Translations under genes and position numbers: made by a program | Notes under the pieces: generated by a model | What the model was told of the DNA's origin: nothing | Database searches by the model: none | Seen by the model: the letters and a program-made list of their open reading frames with translations, nothing else | Source: Reyranella sp. | Lineage (GTDB): Bacteria; Pseudomonadota; Alphaproteobacteria; Reyranellales; Reyranellaceae | Length of the DNA stretch: 64,000 nucleotides | Reading direction: 5' to 3' | NCBI RefSeq assembly: GCF_004297265.1 | Contig: NZ_SCUT01000028.1 | Span: 1 to 64,000, forward strand | In this document: positions 50,215 through 59,690 of the stretch, piece after piece | Numbering within the stretch: position 1 is the first letter of the stretch | How the letters are laid out: each line of letters starts with the position of its first letter

Positions 50215-51785
50215 ACGCCCTCACGCCCGTCCCGCAGATCATCCCCGAGAACGCGCCGTTCTCGACGGAGCAGCGCGCCTGGCTGAACGGCTTCTTTGCC
50301 GCCTATCTCGGCGTGAACGGCGGCGGGAGTGCGGACGAGGCGGCATCGGCGCCCGCCGAGCCGGAGGATTTTCCCTGGCACGATGCGGCACTGCCGCTCG
50401 CCGAGCGGCTGGAACTCGCCAAGGACAAGAAGCCCGAACGGCAACTCATGGCCGCGATGGCCCAGCTCGATTGCGGCCAGTGCGGCTATCTCTGCCAGAC
50501 CTATGCCGAAGCCGTGTGGTCCGGTGCCGAGACCGACATGGGCCGCTGCGTGCCGGGCGGCAAGGAAACCCAGCGCAAGGTGAAGGAGCTGGTCGCCGCG
50601 CTGGAGCCGATGCGCGACGGCTCGGCCATGGCCGCGCCGTCGGTGAAACCTGCCGGTCCGGTCGGCTTCTCGCGCGACCGGCCGGCGCTGGCCACCCTGG
50701 TCGATGCCCATCCGCTGAACCGTGCCGGCTCCGAGAAGGACGTGCGTCATGTCGTGCTCGACCTGTCGGCGAGCGACATGACCTACGAGGCGGGCGACAG
50801 TCTCGGCGTCTTCGCCCGCAAGAATCCGCAGCTCGTGCAGGCGGTGCTCGACCGGCTTGGCGCCACCGGCGAGGAGATGGTGGGCTTCGACCATGAGGCA
50901 CTGCCGTTGCGACAGGTCCTGCTGAGCAAGGTCGACATCGCGCGGCCGAGCGACGAGTGCATGCTGTTCCTGGCGAGTCGCGCCTTCGACGGCGAGGAGG
51001 CGCTGAAGCTCCAGGCCCTGGCGTCGGGCGAGGGGCCGCCTGAGCTGGCCGAGGCCGATCTCCTCGACCTGTTGCAGGCCTTTCCCTCGGTCTCGCCCTC
51101 GCTGCCCGGCCTGCTGAAGTCGCTCGACCGGCTGCAGCCACGGCTTTACTCGATCGCCTCGTCGCCCAAGGCGCATCCGGGTGAAGTCCATCTCACCGTG
51201 TCGGCCGTGCGCTGGGACACCAACGATCGCACCCGCACCGGCATCGGCTCCTGCTATCTCGCCGATTTCGCCAAGCCGGGCGACGTCATTCCGGTGTTCG
51301 TGCAGAAGGCCCACGGCTTCGCGCCGCCGGCCGACGATAGTGCGCCCGCCATCATGGTCGGGCCGGGTACCGGCATCGCGCCGTTCCGCGCCTTCCTCGA
51401 GGAGCGCGACGCGCGCGGCGCTTCCGGAAAGAACTGGCTGTTCTTCGGCGATCAGAAGCGCGCGACGGATTTTCTCTACGAGGACCAGATCATGGACTGG
51501 CAGCGTCGGGGCGTGCTGTCCCGGCTCGATCTCGCCTTCTCGCGCGACCAGGCCGAGAAGATCTACGTCCAGACCCGCATGCGCGAGAGCGCGGCCGAAC
51601 TCTGGGCCTGGTTTGAGCAGGGCGCACACTTCTATGTCTGCGGCGACGCCAAGCGCATGGCCAGGGACGTCGAGATGGCCCTGCTCGATATTGCGACGAC
51701 GGAGGGCGGCAAGAGCGCGGCCGAAGCGAAGGCGTGGCTTGACGGGCTCGCAAAAGCCGGCCGGTATCAGCGCGATGTCTACTAA
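50211..51785 (+). CDS. FeS-flavoprotein reductase (CysJ-like, flavodoxin replaced by a 4Fe-4S domain)
   Basis: This is predicted to pass electrons from NADPH to NirA and/or NasA. The 524-residue protein has an N-terminal cluster motif LDCGQCGYLCQTYAEAVW with a later RCVPGG cysteine (residues 86-118). A CysJ-type FAD domain (RLYSIASSP, GSCYLADF) and an NADPH domain (MVGPGTGIAPFRAFLEER, VCGDAKRMARDVE) follow, ending in the usual aromatic Tyr. It lacks the flavodoxin FMN domain of CysJ. The start overlaps nirA by ATGA. Confidence 0.88.
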   Translation: MNALTPVPQIIPENAPFSTEQRAWLNGFFAAYLGVNGGGSADEAASAPAEPEDFPWHDAALPLAERLELAKDKKPERQLMAAMAQLDCGQCGYLCQTYAEAVWSGAETDMGRCVPGGKETQRKVKELVAALEPMRDGSAMAAPSVKPAGPVGFSRDRPALATLVDAHPLNRAGSEKDVRHVVLDLSASDMTYEAGDSLGVFARKNPQLVQAVLDRLGATGEEMVGFDHEALPLRQVLLSKVDIARPSDECMLFLASRAFDGEEALKLQALASGEGPPELAEADLLDLLQAFPSVSPSLPGLLKSLDRLQPRLYSIASSPKAHPGEVHLTVSAVRWDTNDRTRTGIGSCYLADFAKPGDVIPVFVQKAHGFAPPADDSAPAIMVGPGTGIAPFRAFLEERDARGASGKNWLFFGDQKRATDFLYEDQIMDWQRRGVLSRLDLAFSRDQAEKIYVQTRMRESAAELWAWFEQGAHFYVCGDAKRMARDVEMALLDIATTEGGKSAAEAKAWLDGLAKAGRYQRDVY

Positions 51786-51815
51786 CGGCTTTTTGTCTCT
51801 GGTTGCCGTTCCCGG

Positions 51816-51927
51816 CCTCATCCTGAGGAGCCGTGCGCAGCACGGCGTCTCGAAGGATGGGCAACGGACACGGTGCGCGTGCCCACCCTTCGAGACGCGC
51901 TCCCGCGGAGCGCTCCTCAGGGTGAGG
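51816..51927. repeat. Dispersed palindromic element between the reductase gene and nasA
   Basis: This is the second copy of the family at 21471-21576. It runs from CCTCATCCTGAGGAGCCGTG through GTCTCGAAGGATGGG and CACCCTTCGAGACGCG to GCTCCTCAGGGTGAGG. The open nasA frame extends into it, but that part is not coding. It ends 14 bases before the nasA ATG, inside the operon. Confidence 0.85.
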
Positions 51928-51941
51928 TCGTTGTTGTCGTC

Positions 51942-54548
51942 ATGACGGCCGCCGTCCACACCACCTGCCCCTATTGCGGCGTCGGGTGCGGCATCGTCGC
52001 GACGCCCGACGGGAAGGGCGGCGCGGCCATCGCGGCCGACCATGATCATCCTGCCAATCGCGGGCGGCTGTGCTCCAAGGGCGCGGCGCTGGGAGAGACG
52101 CTGTCGCTCGAGGACCGCCTGCTGCATCCCGAGATCGACGGTCAGCGCGTCTCCTGGGAGGTTGCGCTCGACACGGTGGCGGAGGGCTTGCGGCAGACGA
52201 TCGAGGCGCACGGGCCCGACGCCGTCGCATTCTATGTCTCCGGCCAGTTGCTGACCGAGGACTATTACGCCGCCAACAAGCTGATCAAAGGCTTCCTCGG
52301 CACCGCCAACATCGACACGAACTCGCGCCTCTGCATGGCCTCGTCGGTGGCCGGTCACAAGCGCGCCTTCGGCAGCGACACGGTGCCCGGCCTCTACGAG
52401 GATTTCGAGCGGGCCGACCTGGTGGTGCTGGTCGGCAGCAACCTCGCCTGGTGCCATCCGGTGCTGTTCCAGAGGCTTGAGGCCGCGCGGCTCGCACGAC
52501 CGTCGATGAAGGTCGTGGTCGTCGATCCGCGCCGTACGGAAACCTGCGATATCGCCGATCTCCATCTTCCCCTGAAGCCCGGCAGCGACGTGGCGCTGTT
52601 CAATGTCCTGCTGGCCGGCCTCGCGGATCGTGGTGTTGTCGATCGTGACTTCGTCGAGCGACACACGTCGGATCTCGCTGCGGCGCTCGCCGTCGCGAGC
52701 GCGACGAATCCTGCCGTCTGCGGCCTGCCGCGGTCCGACATCGACACCTTCATCGACTGGTTCGCCCGTACCGAAAGAGTCGTGACTCTCTATTCCCAAG
52801 GCGTGAACCAGTCGAGCGCCGGCGTCGACAAGGTCAATGCGCTGATCAACTGCCACCTGCTGACCGGCCGCATCGGCCGGCCCGGCATGGGACCCTTCTC
52901 GATCACCGGCCAGCCCAACGCGATGGGCGGCCGCGAGGTCGGGGCACTCTCCAACACACTGGCAGCCCACATGGATTTCGGTCCGGCCGGGATCGACCGG
53001 GTCGCACGCTTCTGGCGGGCGACACGCATGGCGACGAAGCCGGGCCTCAAGGCGGTGGAATTGTTTGAGGCCGTGCGCGCCGGCCGCATCAAGGCGGTGT
53101 GGATCATGGCGACCAATCCGGTCGCGAGCCTGCCCGATGCCGACGCCGTGCGCGAGGCGTTGCGCGGTTGCGAATTCTCCATCGTCTCCGAGGCGATCCG
53201 CGCCAGCGACACGGTCGATGCCTGCCGCATTCGACTACCCGCCCTTGCCTGGGCGGAGAAGGACGGAACGGTGACGAACTCCGAGCGTGGCATCTCGCGT
53301 CAGCGACCGTTCCTGCCGCAGCCCGGCGAAGCGAGGCAGGATTGGTGGATCCTCTCCGAGGTTGCGCGGCGGCTCGGCCATGGTGAGGCCTTCGCCTGGC
53401 GCGGCGTCGCCGACATCTTCCGTGAACACGCCGCACTCTCCGGTTTCGAGAATGACGGAACGCGCGACTTCGACATCGGCGCGTACGCCGCGATCGACGA
53501 TACCGCCTATGACGCGCTTCGACCGTTCGTCTGGGGCGGTGCCGCCGATCGGCGCTTCTTCGGCGACGGCCGTTTCTTCCACGCCGACCGCCGCGCACGT
53601 TTCATCGCCACGACACCGCGCCTGCCCGTAAATGCGCCGGATGAATCACGGCCGCTGATCCTCAACACCGGCCGGGTGCGCGACCAGTGGCACACCATGA
53701 CACGCACCGGGAAGTCGGTGCGGCTCGCCGGCCATCGGCCCGAGCCCACGATCGAGATTCATCCGGACGATGCATCGGCGCGCGGTCTCGGCGATGGCGA
53801 CATTGCAGAAGTGACGAGCCTTTGGGGCCGCGGCGCGCTGCGTGTCCATGTGACCGACTCGTTACGCAGGGGCGAGGTCTTCGGGCCCATGCACTGGACC
53901 GCGCAGGTCAGCCGCGCGGGTCGCATCAACGCTGCCGTGAATCCGGCGGTCGATCCCATTTCCGGCCAGCCGGAACTGAAACATACGCCCGTCGAGATTC
54001 GTCGGCTAGATATGCGCTGGCATGGCACGATTCTCGCTCGGCGCGCGGTGATGCTGCCGCAGATTTCCTATTGGGCGCGGATCAGAGGCGCCGGCTATCA
54101 CGCCTATATGGTTGCAGGCGATCAACCCTTGGCAGTTGCACAGCAGGCGCTGTCTGCGGCCGTGCGCACCGCCAACCCGGGTCCGTGGCTTGCCGGCGAC
54201 AAGGGCGTCGGTGCGGTCGTCAGCGATGGTCGCGTCGAGGCCGTATTGACCCTGGGATCGACATACGAGGCGGAGGCGCGTGACCGCTTCGCACCGTTCA
54301 TGGCGCTGGAACGCCTCACGACAGGGCAGCGCAACGAGCTGCTGCACGGCGGGACTGACATGCATCGCGGCGGCGAGCTTTGCGCCTGCTTCGGTGTATC
54401 GCGCGGTGCCGTCGAAGCGGCCATCGCCGACGGCGCGACCTCGCTGGCCGCGATCGGAGCGACCACGCATGCCGGCACCAGTTGCGGTTCCTGCCGTCCC
54501 GAGATCCGCGCGCTGCTGCGCGCGGCGCGCCTCGTGAGGGCCGCGTGA
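51942..54548 (+). CDS. nasA: Assimilatory nitrate reductase catalytic subunit
   Basis: NasA is a cytoplasmic molybdopterin (bis-MGD) enzyme that reduces nitrate to nitrite. The 868-residue protein begins with the [4Fe-4S] motif CPYCGVGC and a distal Cys in RGRLCSKG, followed by the molybdopterin domains (NIDTNSRLCMASSVAG, the cysteine position typical of Nap/Nas enzymes). It ends with a BFD-like [2Fe-2S] domain (LCACFGV and TSCGSCRPEI), as in Klebsiella NasA. The start at 51942 is fixed by family alignment; no ideal ribosome-binding site is seen because the palindrome abuts it. The cysG start overlaps its stop (TGATG). Confidence 0.95.
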   Translation: MTAAVHTTCPYCGVGCGIVATPDGKGGAAIAADHDHPANRGRLCSKGAALGETLSLEDRLLHPEIDGQRVSWEVALDTVAEGLRQTIEAHGPDAVAFYVSGQLLTEDYYAANKLIKGFLGTANIDTNSRLCMASSVAGHKRAFGSDTVPGLYEDFERADLVVLVGSNLAWCHPVLFQRLEAARLARPSMKVVVVDPRRTETCDIADLHLPLKPGSDVALFNVLLAGLADRGVVDRDFVERHTSDLAAALAVASATNPAVCGLPRSDIDTFIDWFARTERVVTLYSQGVNQSSAGVDKVNALINCHLLTGRIGRPGMGPFSITGQPNAMGGREVGALSNTLAAHMDFGPAGIDRVARFWRATRMATKPGLKAVELFEAVRAGRIKAVWIMATNPVASLPDADAVREALRGCEFSIVSEAIRASDTVDACRIRLPALAWAEKDGTVTNSERGISRQRPFLPQPGEARQDWWILSEVARRLGHGEAFAWRGVADIFREHAALSGFENDGTRDFDIGAYAAIDDTAYDALRPFVWGGAADRRFFGDGRFFHADRRARFIATTPRLPVNAPDESRPLILNTGRVRDQWHTMTRTGKSVRLAGHRPEPTIEIHPDDASARGLGDGDIAEVTSLWGRGALRVHVTDSLRRGEVFGPMHWTAQVSRAGRINAAVNPAVDPISGQPELKHTPVEIRRLDMRWHGTILARRAVMLPQISYWARIRGAGYHAYMVAGDQPLAVAQQALSAAVRTANPGPWLAGDKGVGAVVSDGRVEAVLTLGSTYEAEARDRFAPFMALERLTTGQRNELLHGGTDMHRGGELCACFGVSRGAVEAAIADGATSLAAIGATTHAGTSCGSCRPEIRALLRAARLVRAA

Positions 54549-55954
54549 TGCAGACCTTCCCGCTCTTCCTGTCGCTGCAGGGCCGCCGCGCGCTGGTCGT
54601 TGGCGGCGCCGATGCGGCCGCGCGCAAGGCGGAGCTGCTGCTCAAGGCCGGTGCGCAGGTCTCGCTCATCGCCGAGACGGTTGGCGGCGAGATTGCCCAT
54701 TTCATCGCCGAAGGCCATGTTTCCTGGGCCGGCTGCGCCTTCGACGACGACGATCTCGAGGGCATGTCACTGGTCATCGTGGCAACCGAAGACGAATCGG
54801 TGCAGGCGCGCGTCTCGGGCGCCGCTCAGGTGCGCTGCATTCCCGTCAATGTCGTCGACCGGCCCGCGCTCTCGACCTTCATAATGCCGGCGATCATCGA
54901 TCGTGCGCCCATTACCATTGCCATCTCCACCGCCGGTACCGCGCCCGCGCTCGCGCGCCGCATCCGCGCCGACATCGAGCGCAGCCTCCCGGCGGCGCTG
55001 GGTCGGCTGGCGCGCTTCGCCGAAGTCTTCCGCGAACAGGTTCGCCGTACGCTCGTCGTGCCGCGCGCGCGCCGCCGCTTCTGGGATCGCGTCTTCGAAG
55101 GCCGGGTCGGAGAACTCGCCCTGGCCGGCGACGAGATCGGTGCGCGGCGCGAGTTGATCCGTCTGCTCGACAATGCACGCAGCGAGAGCCCAACGGCCGG
55201 CATGGTCCATCTGGTCGGCGCCGGGCCGGGCGATCCCGACCTGTTGACCCTGAAGGCGCATCGCCTGCTGCAGCGGGCCGATGTCGTGGTCTACGACCGG
55301 CTGGTTTCCGACGAAATCCTGGCGATGGCGCGCCGCGATGCCGAGCGCGTCTATGTCGGCAAGCGCCGGGCGAACCATTGCGTGCCGCAACCGGAGATCA
55401 ACGACCGGCTGGTGGCGCTGGCTCGTGCGGGCAAGAGCGTGGTGCGCCTGAAGGGCGGCGATCCGTTCGTGTTCGGCCGGGGCGGCGAGGAGGTCGAAGC
55501 GCTGGTGGCGGCGGGCGTGGCCGTCGAGGTGGTGCCGGGCGTGACCGCCGCCCTGGGTTGTGCCTCGAGCGCGGGCATTCCGCTCACCCATCGCGACCAT
55601 GCCCAGGCCTGCGTGCTGGTCACCGGTCATCTCAAGAATGGCACGGTCGATCTCGACTGGGCGATGCTCTCGCGGCCGCGACAGACCGTCGTCATCTACA
55701 TGGGCGCCGGCGCGCTCCAGCACATAGCGTCGCAACTGATCGCCCATGGCCTGCCGGCCTCGACCCCCGTCGCCCTGATCGAGAACGGCACCACCGATCG
55801 CGAACGCCGCGTCGTCGGCACGCTGGCGACGATCGATCGGCAGGCCCGGCAGGCGTTCCTGAGCGGTCCCACGCTCTGCATGGTGGGTGAAGTGGTCGGC
55901 TTGGCGCTCAGCCGTGATCAGGAATTAAGCTTTGAGTCGAGAATGGGTCTCTGA
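54548..55954 (+). CDS. cysG: Siroheme synthase (uroporphyrinogen methyltransferase / precorrin-2 dehydrogenase-ferrochelatase)
   Basis: CysG makes siroheme from uroporphyrinogen III, the cofactor of NirA. The 468-residue protein has the N-terminal dehydrogenase/chelatase part (FLSLQGRRALVVGGADAAA, NVVDRPALSTFIMPA) and the C-terminal SAM methyltransferase (VHLVGAGPGDPDLLTLKA, RLKGGDPFVFGRGGEE, PGVTAALG). Both halves look complete. It is the last gene of the nitrate operon, one base overlapping nasA. Confidence 0.96.
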   Translation: MQTFPLFLSLQGRRALVVGGADAAARKAELLLKAGAQVSLIAETVGGEIAHFIAEGHVSWAGCAFDDDDLEGMSLVIVATEDESVQARVSGAAQVRCIPVNVVDRPALSTFIMPAIIDRAPITIAISTAGTAPALARRIRADIERSLPAALGRLARFAEVFREQVRRTLVVPRARRRFWDRVFEGRVGELALAGDEIGARRELIRLLDNARSESPTAGMVHLVGAGPGDPDLLTLKAHRLLQRADVVVYDRLVSDEILAMARRDAERVYVGKRRANHCVPQPEINDRLVALARAGKSVVRLKGGDPFVFGRGGEEVEALVAAGVAVEVVPGVTAALGCASSAGIPLTHRDHAQACVLVTGHLKNGTVDLDWAMLSRPRQTVVIYMGAGALQHIASQLIAHGLPASTPVALIENGTTDRERRVVGTLATIDRQARQAFLSGPTLCMVGEVVGLALSRDQELSFESRMGL

Positions 55955-55996
55955 TAAGGGTGTCTGTGACAAAAATGCAACAACACCGGGGCAGGG

Positions 55997-56740
55997 ATGC
56001 GTAGTTTTGTACTGAGCCTGGCGACACTGTTGGCATTTGCCGGCACGGGCTTCGCCCAAACCAATACAGGCGCTTCGACCGCTCCCAAGGTCAAGACCGC
56101 CGCTAACGCGACCACCAAGACTGCCACCACGAAGAAGACCGCTGCACCCGCCAAGTCGGCGAGTGTCCAGAAGGCCGCAGCCCAGCAGAAGAAGGCGCCG
56201 GCCACCACCCCCCAACAGCTCCGCGCCTCGCGCTACGGCGGTTTCGCGCCCGCCGCAATGGCCGCACCGCTGCCGGCACCCGATCTCGACCTCTCCAGCC
56301 CGCGCAGCCTCAGCCTGGTGAATTTCAACACCAAGGAAGAGATCACCGTCACCTACTGGTCCAGCGGCGCCTATCACCGCAGCGCTCTCGACCAGCTCAA
56401 CCAGTTCCTGCGCGACAGCCGCGACAGTGGCGTGACGGAGATGGACCCACTGCTGTTCGACGTGCTGTGGCATACCGCCCGCATCGCCGGCTACGGCGGC
56501 CAGATCGAGGTCCTGTCGGCCTTCCGCTCGCCCGAGAGCAACGCCTGGCTGGCCAGCGTCAGCCGCGGCGTGGCGCGCGACAGCCAGCACATGAACGGCA
56601 ATGCCATGGACATCCGCTTCCCGGGTGTCCCGGTGTTCCGCATCCGCCAGGCTGCGCGGTCACTGAACATGGGTGGCGTCGGCTTCTACCCGCGCTCCGG
56701 CTTCGTGCACCTCGACACCGGTCCGGTCCGCTACTGGTAA
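55997..56740 (+). CDS. DUF882 / YcbK-like M15 peptidase-fold periplasmic protein
   Basis: The 247-residue exported protein has a signal peptide (MRSFVLSLATLLAFAGTGFA), an Ala/Lys/Thr-rich linker to about residue 75 and a DUF882 domain. The zinc-binding pattern of M15 D,D-peptidases is present: His and Asp in QHMNGNAMDIR and His in GFVHLDTG. Relatives act on, or bind, peptidoglycan. It starts 42 bases after cysG and is followed by a macro-domain gene three bases later. Confidence 0.87.
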   Translation: MRSFVLSLATLLAFAGTGFAQTNTGASTAPKVKTAANATTKTATTKKTAAPAKSASVQKAAAQQKKAPATTPQQLRASRYGGFAPAAMAAPLPAPDLDLSSPRSLSLVNFNTKEEITVTYWSSGAYHRSALDQLNQFLRDSRDSGVTEMDPLLFDVLWHTARIAGYGGQIEVLSAFRSPESNAWLASVSRGVARDSQHMNGNAMDIRFPGVPVFRIRQAARSLNMGGVGFYPRSGFVHLDTGPVRYW

Positions 56741-56743
56741 AAC

Positions 56744-57238
56744 ATGAGCCGCATCGAGATCGTCGAGGGCGACATCACGCGCCTCGACGTCGATGCCATC
56801 GTCAACGCCGCCAAGCAGAGCCTGCTGGGCGGCGGTGGCGTCGACGGCGCCATCCATCGCGCTGCCGGTCCCGAACTCCTGGGCGAATGCCGCACCCTGG
56901 GCGGCTGCCCTACCGGCGAAGCCAGGATCACCGCCGGCTATCGCCTCAAGGCACGCCATGTCATCCACACGGTCGGCCCGGTCTGGCAGGGCGGCGCGCA
57001 GGGCGAGCCCGAGCTGCTGGCCCGCTGCTACCGCAACTCGCTGGCGCTGGCGGTCGTGGAGGGCCTGCGAAGTATCGCCTTTCCGGCCATATCGACCGGC
57101 ATCTACGGCTACCCGAAGCAAGCCGCCGCCGACATCGCCGTCCGCGAAGTCCGCCTGATCGGCATGCCCGAGCATGTGGTCTTCTGCTGTTTCGATACGG
57201 CGACCGCCAATCTCTATCGCGAGATCTTGGGCGGATAG
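56744..57238 (+). CDS. Macro domain protein (O-acetyl-ADP-ribose deacetylase type)
   Basis: The 164-residue single macro domain shows [20 protein letters not shown] (ADP-ribose binding), [10 protein letters not shown] and [12 protein letters not shown], as in YmdB-type deacetylases. It is predicted to hydrolyse O-acetyl-ADP-ribose or remove ADP-ribose from proteins. It starts three bases after the DUF882 stop, so it is co-transcribed. Confidence 0.93.
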   Translation: MSRIEIVEGDITRLDVDAIVNAAKQSLLGGGGVDGAIHRAAGPELLGECRTLGGCPTGEARITAGYRLKARHVIHTVGPVWQGGAQGEPELLARCYRNSLALAVVEGLRSIAFPAISTGIYGYPKQAAADIAVREVRLIGMPEHVVFCCFDTATANLYREILGG

Positions 57239-57280
57239 CGTCGAGCCAAGCCGGCCAGGAAGATCCTCACTTAAAGCAAA

Positions 57281-57453
57281 CCGTCGTCTCGACCGAAGCC
57301 TCGCCCCTCGAATACCTCGGGGTAAACTCCACGAGGCGTAGCGGAGGGACCTTCGCTCAACCAAAAGCCGGCAAATCGAGGAGAGAAGATCTCTCCGCTC
57401 CGCGGCGGAGCCTGCCCCGAGGCATTCGAGGGGCGCTCCGGTCGAGATGACGG
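57281..57453. repeat. Large palindromic intergenic element (third family)
   Basis: Outer arms CCGTCGTCTCGACCG / CGGTCGAGATGACGG pair with one mismatch. Inner arms CCCCTCGAATACCTCGGGG / CCCCGAGGCATTCGAGGGG pair with one mismatch, and each inner arm also pairs partly with itself. The element fills the space between the convergent macro-domain and DUF924 genes and may act as a bidirectional transcript end. Confidence 0.8.
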
Positions 57454-57499
57454 AGTTTATCGTTGGCGTCTCTTTAAGCGTTGGTGGGAGCGTGTCTTT

Positions 57500-58075
57500 T
57501 TATTGCCCGTACCGATTGGCGTTCTTCAGGTACTCGAGTTCCTCGGCCGTAGTGCTGCGGCCCAGCACCTCGTTGCGATGGGGGAAGCGGCCGAAGCGGG
57601 CGACGACGTCGCGGTGATCGGCGGCTGACTTCAGATTGTCCTCGCCGCCGATCGTCTCGAACAGGGCGCAGGCGAATTGCTGGTCGGCGAGATGCTCGCT
57701 GTGGCCGAACGGCATGTAGAAGAACAGCCGCATGTCGACGGGGAACACCGACGGATAGAAGCGCGCCAGCGCGTAACGCGCGATATCGATGGCCTTGGCA
57801 TCGCCCGCAAAGGCGCGCGCGGTCTTGCGGAAGCAGTTCCGGGTGAACTGGTCGCAGAGGAGGATCAGCGCCAGCGCGCCCTCCGGTGAATCCTTCCAGG
57901 CATCGAGCTCACCCGCGATCGCCCGTTCGATCGCGGCACCAAAGCGGCCGACGGTCTCGGCGTCGAATTTCGGTGTGCTCCGCCACCAGATGTCGCGCGG
58001 CTTGCCGTGATCGGGATGGCCGAGCGGCAGGAACCAGAAATCGATGATGTCGCGGATGGACGGCGCCTGTGTCAT
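57500..58075 (-). CDS. DUF924 family protein
   Basis: The 191-residue all-helical soluble protein matches DUF924 (COG3803). It has DIIDFWFLPLGHPDHGKPRD, ALALILLCDQFTRNCFRKTA, FYMPFGHSEHLADQ and a C-terminal FGRFPHRNEVLGR. A TPR-like fold is known for the family, but its function is not. It is divergent from the sulfatase gene and convergent with the macro-domain gene across a palindrome. Confidence 0.9.
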   Translation of the reverse strand: MTQAPSIRDIIDFWFLPLGHPDHGKPRDIWWRSTPKFDAETVGRFGAAIERAIAGELDAWKDSPEGALALILLCDQFTRNCFRKTARAFAGDAKAIDIARYALARFYPSVFPVDMRLFFYMPFGHSEHLADQQFACALFETIGGEDNLKSAADHRDVVARFGRFPHRNEVLGRSTTAEELEYLKNANRYGQ

Positions 58076-58122
58076 GCGGCTTAGTTAGACAGGGCACGCA
58101 GAAGCCGTCGAGAGAGGAAACC

Positions 58123-59688
58123 GTGGGCAAGGTAAAGAACGTTTTGTTCATCATGTGCGACCAGCTGCGCGCGGACCATCTGTCCTGCGCCGGGCACCCG
58201 CACCTGAAGACGCCGGCGATCGACGCGCTGGCGGCGCGCGGCGTGCGCTTCCCGCGCGCCTACGTGCAGTCCGGCGTCTGCGGCCCCAGCCGCATGAGCT
58301 TCTATACCGGCCGCTACGTGTCGAGCCACGGCGCCACCTGGAACAGGGTGCCGCTCTCCTTGCGCGAAAAGACCCTCGGCGAGTTCCTGTCGGCTGCCGG
58401 GATCAGGGTAGCGCTGGCCGGCAAGACCCATGTGCTGCCCGACCTGGAGGGGCTGGAACGCTTCGGCATCGAGGGCGGCTCGGCGCTCGAAGCGTTGATG
58501 CGGGCCGGCCGCTTCGAGGAGCTGGACCGTTACGATGGACACTCGCCGCCCGGCGCGGAGAGCGGCTACGCCGACTATCTCCGGCGGCACGGCTACGTCT
58601 CCGACGATCCCTGGAGCGACTTCGTCATCGCCGCCGACGGGCCGGGCGGCGAGAAGGCCTCGGGCTGGTTCATGCGCAACGTCCACCTGCCCGCGCGCGT
58701 GAAGGAAGAGCATTCCGAGACCGCCTACATGACGCGCGAGGCGATGCGCTTCATCGACGAGATGGGCGAGAAGCCGTGGTGCCTGCATCTCAGCTACGTG
58801 AAACCGCACTGGCCCTACATGGCGCCGGCGCCCTATCATAACCTGTACGGCGCCGCCGACATGCTGCCGCTGAACCGCGACGAGCAGGAGCGCGCAAACG
58901 AACATCCCGTTCTCGCCGCCTATCGCGAGATGGAGGAATCGGTCTCCTTCAGCCGGCCCGACGCGCCGGGCATCGTGCGGCCGGCCTATATGGGCCTGAT
59001 CCGCCAGCTCGACGACTGGCTCGGCCGCCTGTTCGCGCACATGGAACGCGCCGGCCGGCTCGACGACACGCTGATCATCTTCACCGCCGACCATGGCGAC
59101 TTCCTGGGCGACCATTGGCTGGGCGAAAAGGAGATGTTCTACGATGAGGCGCAGCGCGTTCCCTTCATCGTGGTCGATCCCGACCCAGAGGCCGACCTGA
59201 CGCGCGGCACGGTCGACGAGCGCTTCGTCGAGGCGATCGACGTCGTGCCGACCATCCTCGAAACGCTCGGCCTGCCGCCGCAGGATCACCTGCTGGAAGG
59301 CCGCTCGCTGCTGCCGCTGCTGCGCCGGATCCATCTCGACACCTGGCGCGATGCGGTCTTCTCCGAGCTCGACTATTCCTTCCGCGAGGCCCGCACGATC
59401 CTCGGTCGCAAGCCCGATGAATGCCGCGCCATCATGGTGCGCACCGACCGCTGGAAATATGTCTGGTGGCAGGGCTACCGGCCGATGCTGTTCGACCTGG
59501 CCAACGATCCGAAGGAGCGCCGCGATCTCGGTGGCGACCTCACCTATGCCCCGATCTTCCGCGAGATGGAGGACCGGCTGAACGCCTGGGCGAAGGCGCG
59601 CAAGAGCCGCGTCACCGTCGACGACGCCTATGTCGCGGCGCGCACGGCGAAGCATCGCCAGCACGGCATCTTCTTCGGCCAATGGTAA
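58123..59688 (+). CDS. Sulfatase-family hydrolase
   Basis: This belongs to the alkaline-phosphatase superfamily: a sulfate or phosphonate ester hydrolase of 521 residues. It has NVLFIMCDQLRADHLSC at the start (metal Asp), VCGPSRMSFYTGRY with the C-x-P-S-R formylglycine motif, and FTADHGDFLGDHWLGEKEM (metal Asp/His). No signal peptide is seen, so it is probably cytoplasmic, as for phosphonate monoester hydrolase-like members. GTG at 58123 follows GAGG by six bases. The GST gene begins two bases after its stop. Confidence 0.9.
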   Translation: MGKVKNVLFIMCDQLRADHLSCAGHPHLKTPAIDALAARGVRFPRAYVQSGVCGPSRMSFYTGRYVSSHGATWNRVPLSLREKTLGEFLSAAGIRVALAGKTHVLPDLEGLERFGIEGGSALEALMRAGRFEELDRYDGHSPPGAESGYADYLRRHGYVSDDPWSDFVIAADGPGGEKASGWFMRNVHLPARVKEEHSETAYMTREAMRFIDEMGEKPWCLHLSYVKPHWPYMAPAPYHNLYGAADMLPLNRDEQERANEHPVLAAYREMEESVSFSRPDAPGIVRPAYMGLIRQLDDWLGRLFAHMERAGRLDDTLIIFTADHGDFLGDHWLGEKEMFYDEAQRVPFIVVDPDPEADLTRGTVDERFVEAIDVVPTILETLGLPPQDHLLEGRSLLPLLRRIHLDTWRDAVFSELDYSFREARTILGRKPDECRAIMVRTDRWKYVWWQGYRPMLFDLANDPKERRDLGGDLTYAPIFREMEDRLNAWAKARKSRVTVDDAYVAARTAKHRQHGIFFGQW

Positions 59689-59690
59689 GA

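Noticed and set aside
51873..51941. N-terminal extension of nasA into the palindrome
   Set aside because: The extra 23 codons are repeat sequence, and family proteins start close to the CPYCGVGC motif.
50151..52970. A 939-codon minus-strand open frame
   Set aside because: It is antisense to the flavoprotein reductase and nasA, with no recognisable motif; long only because of high GC at third positions.
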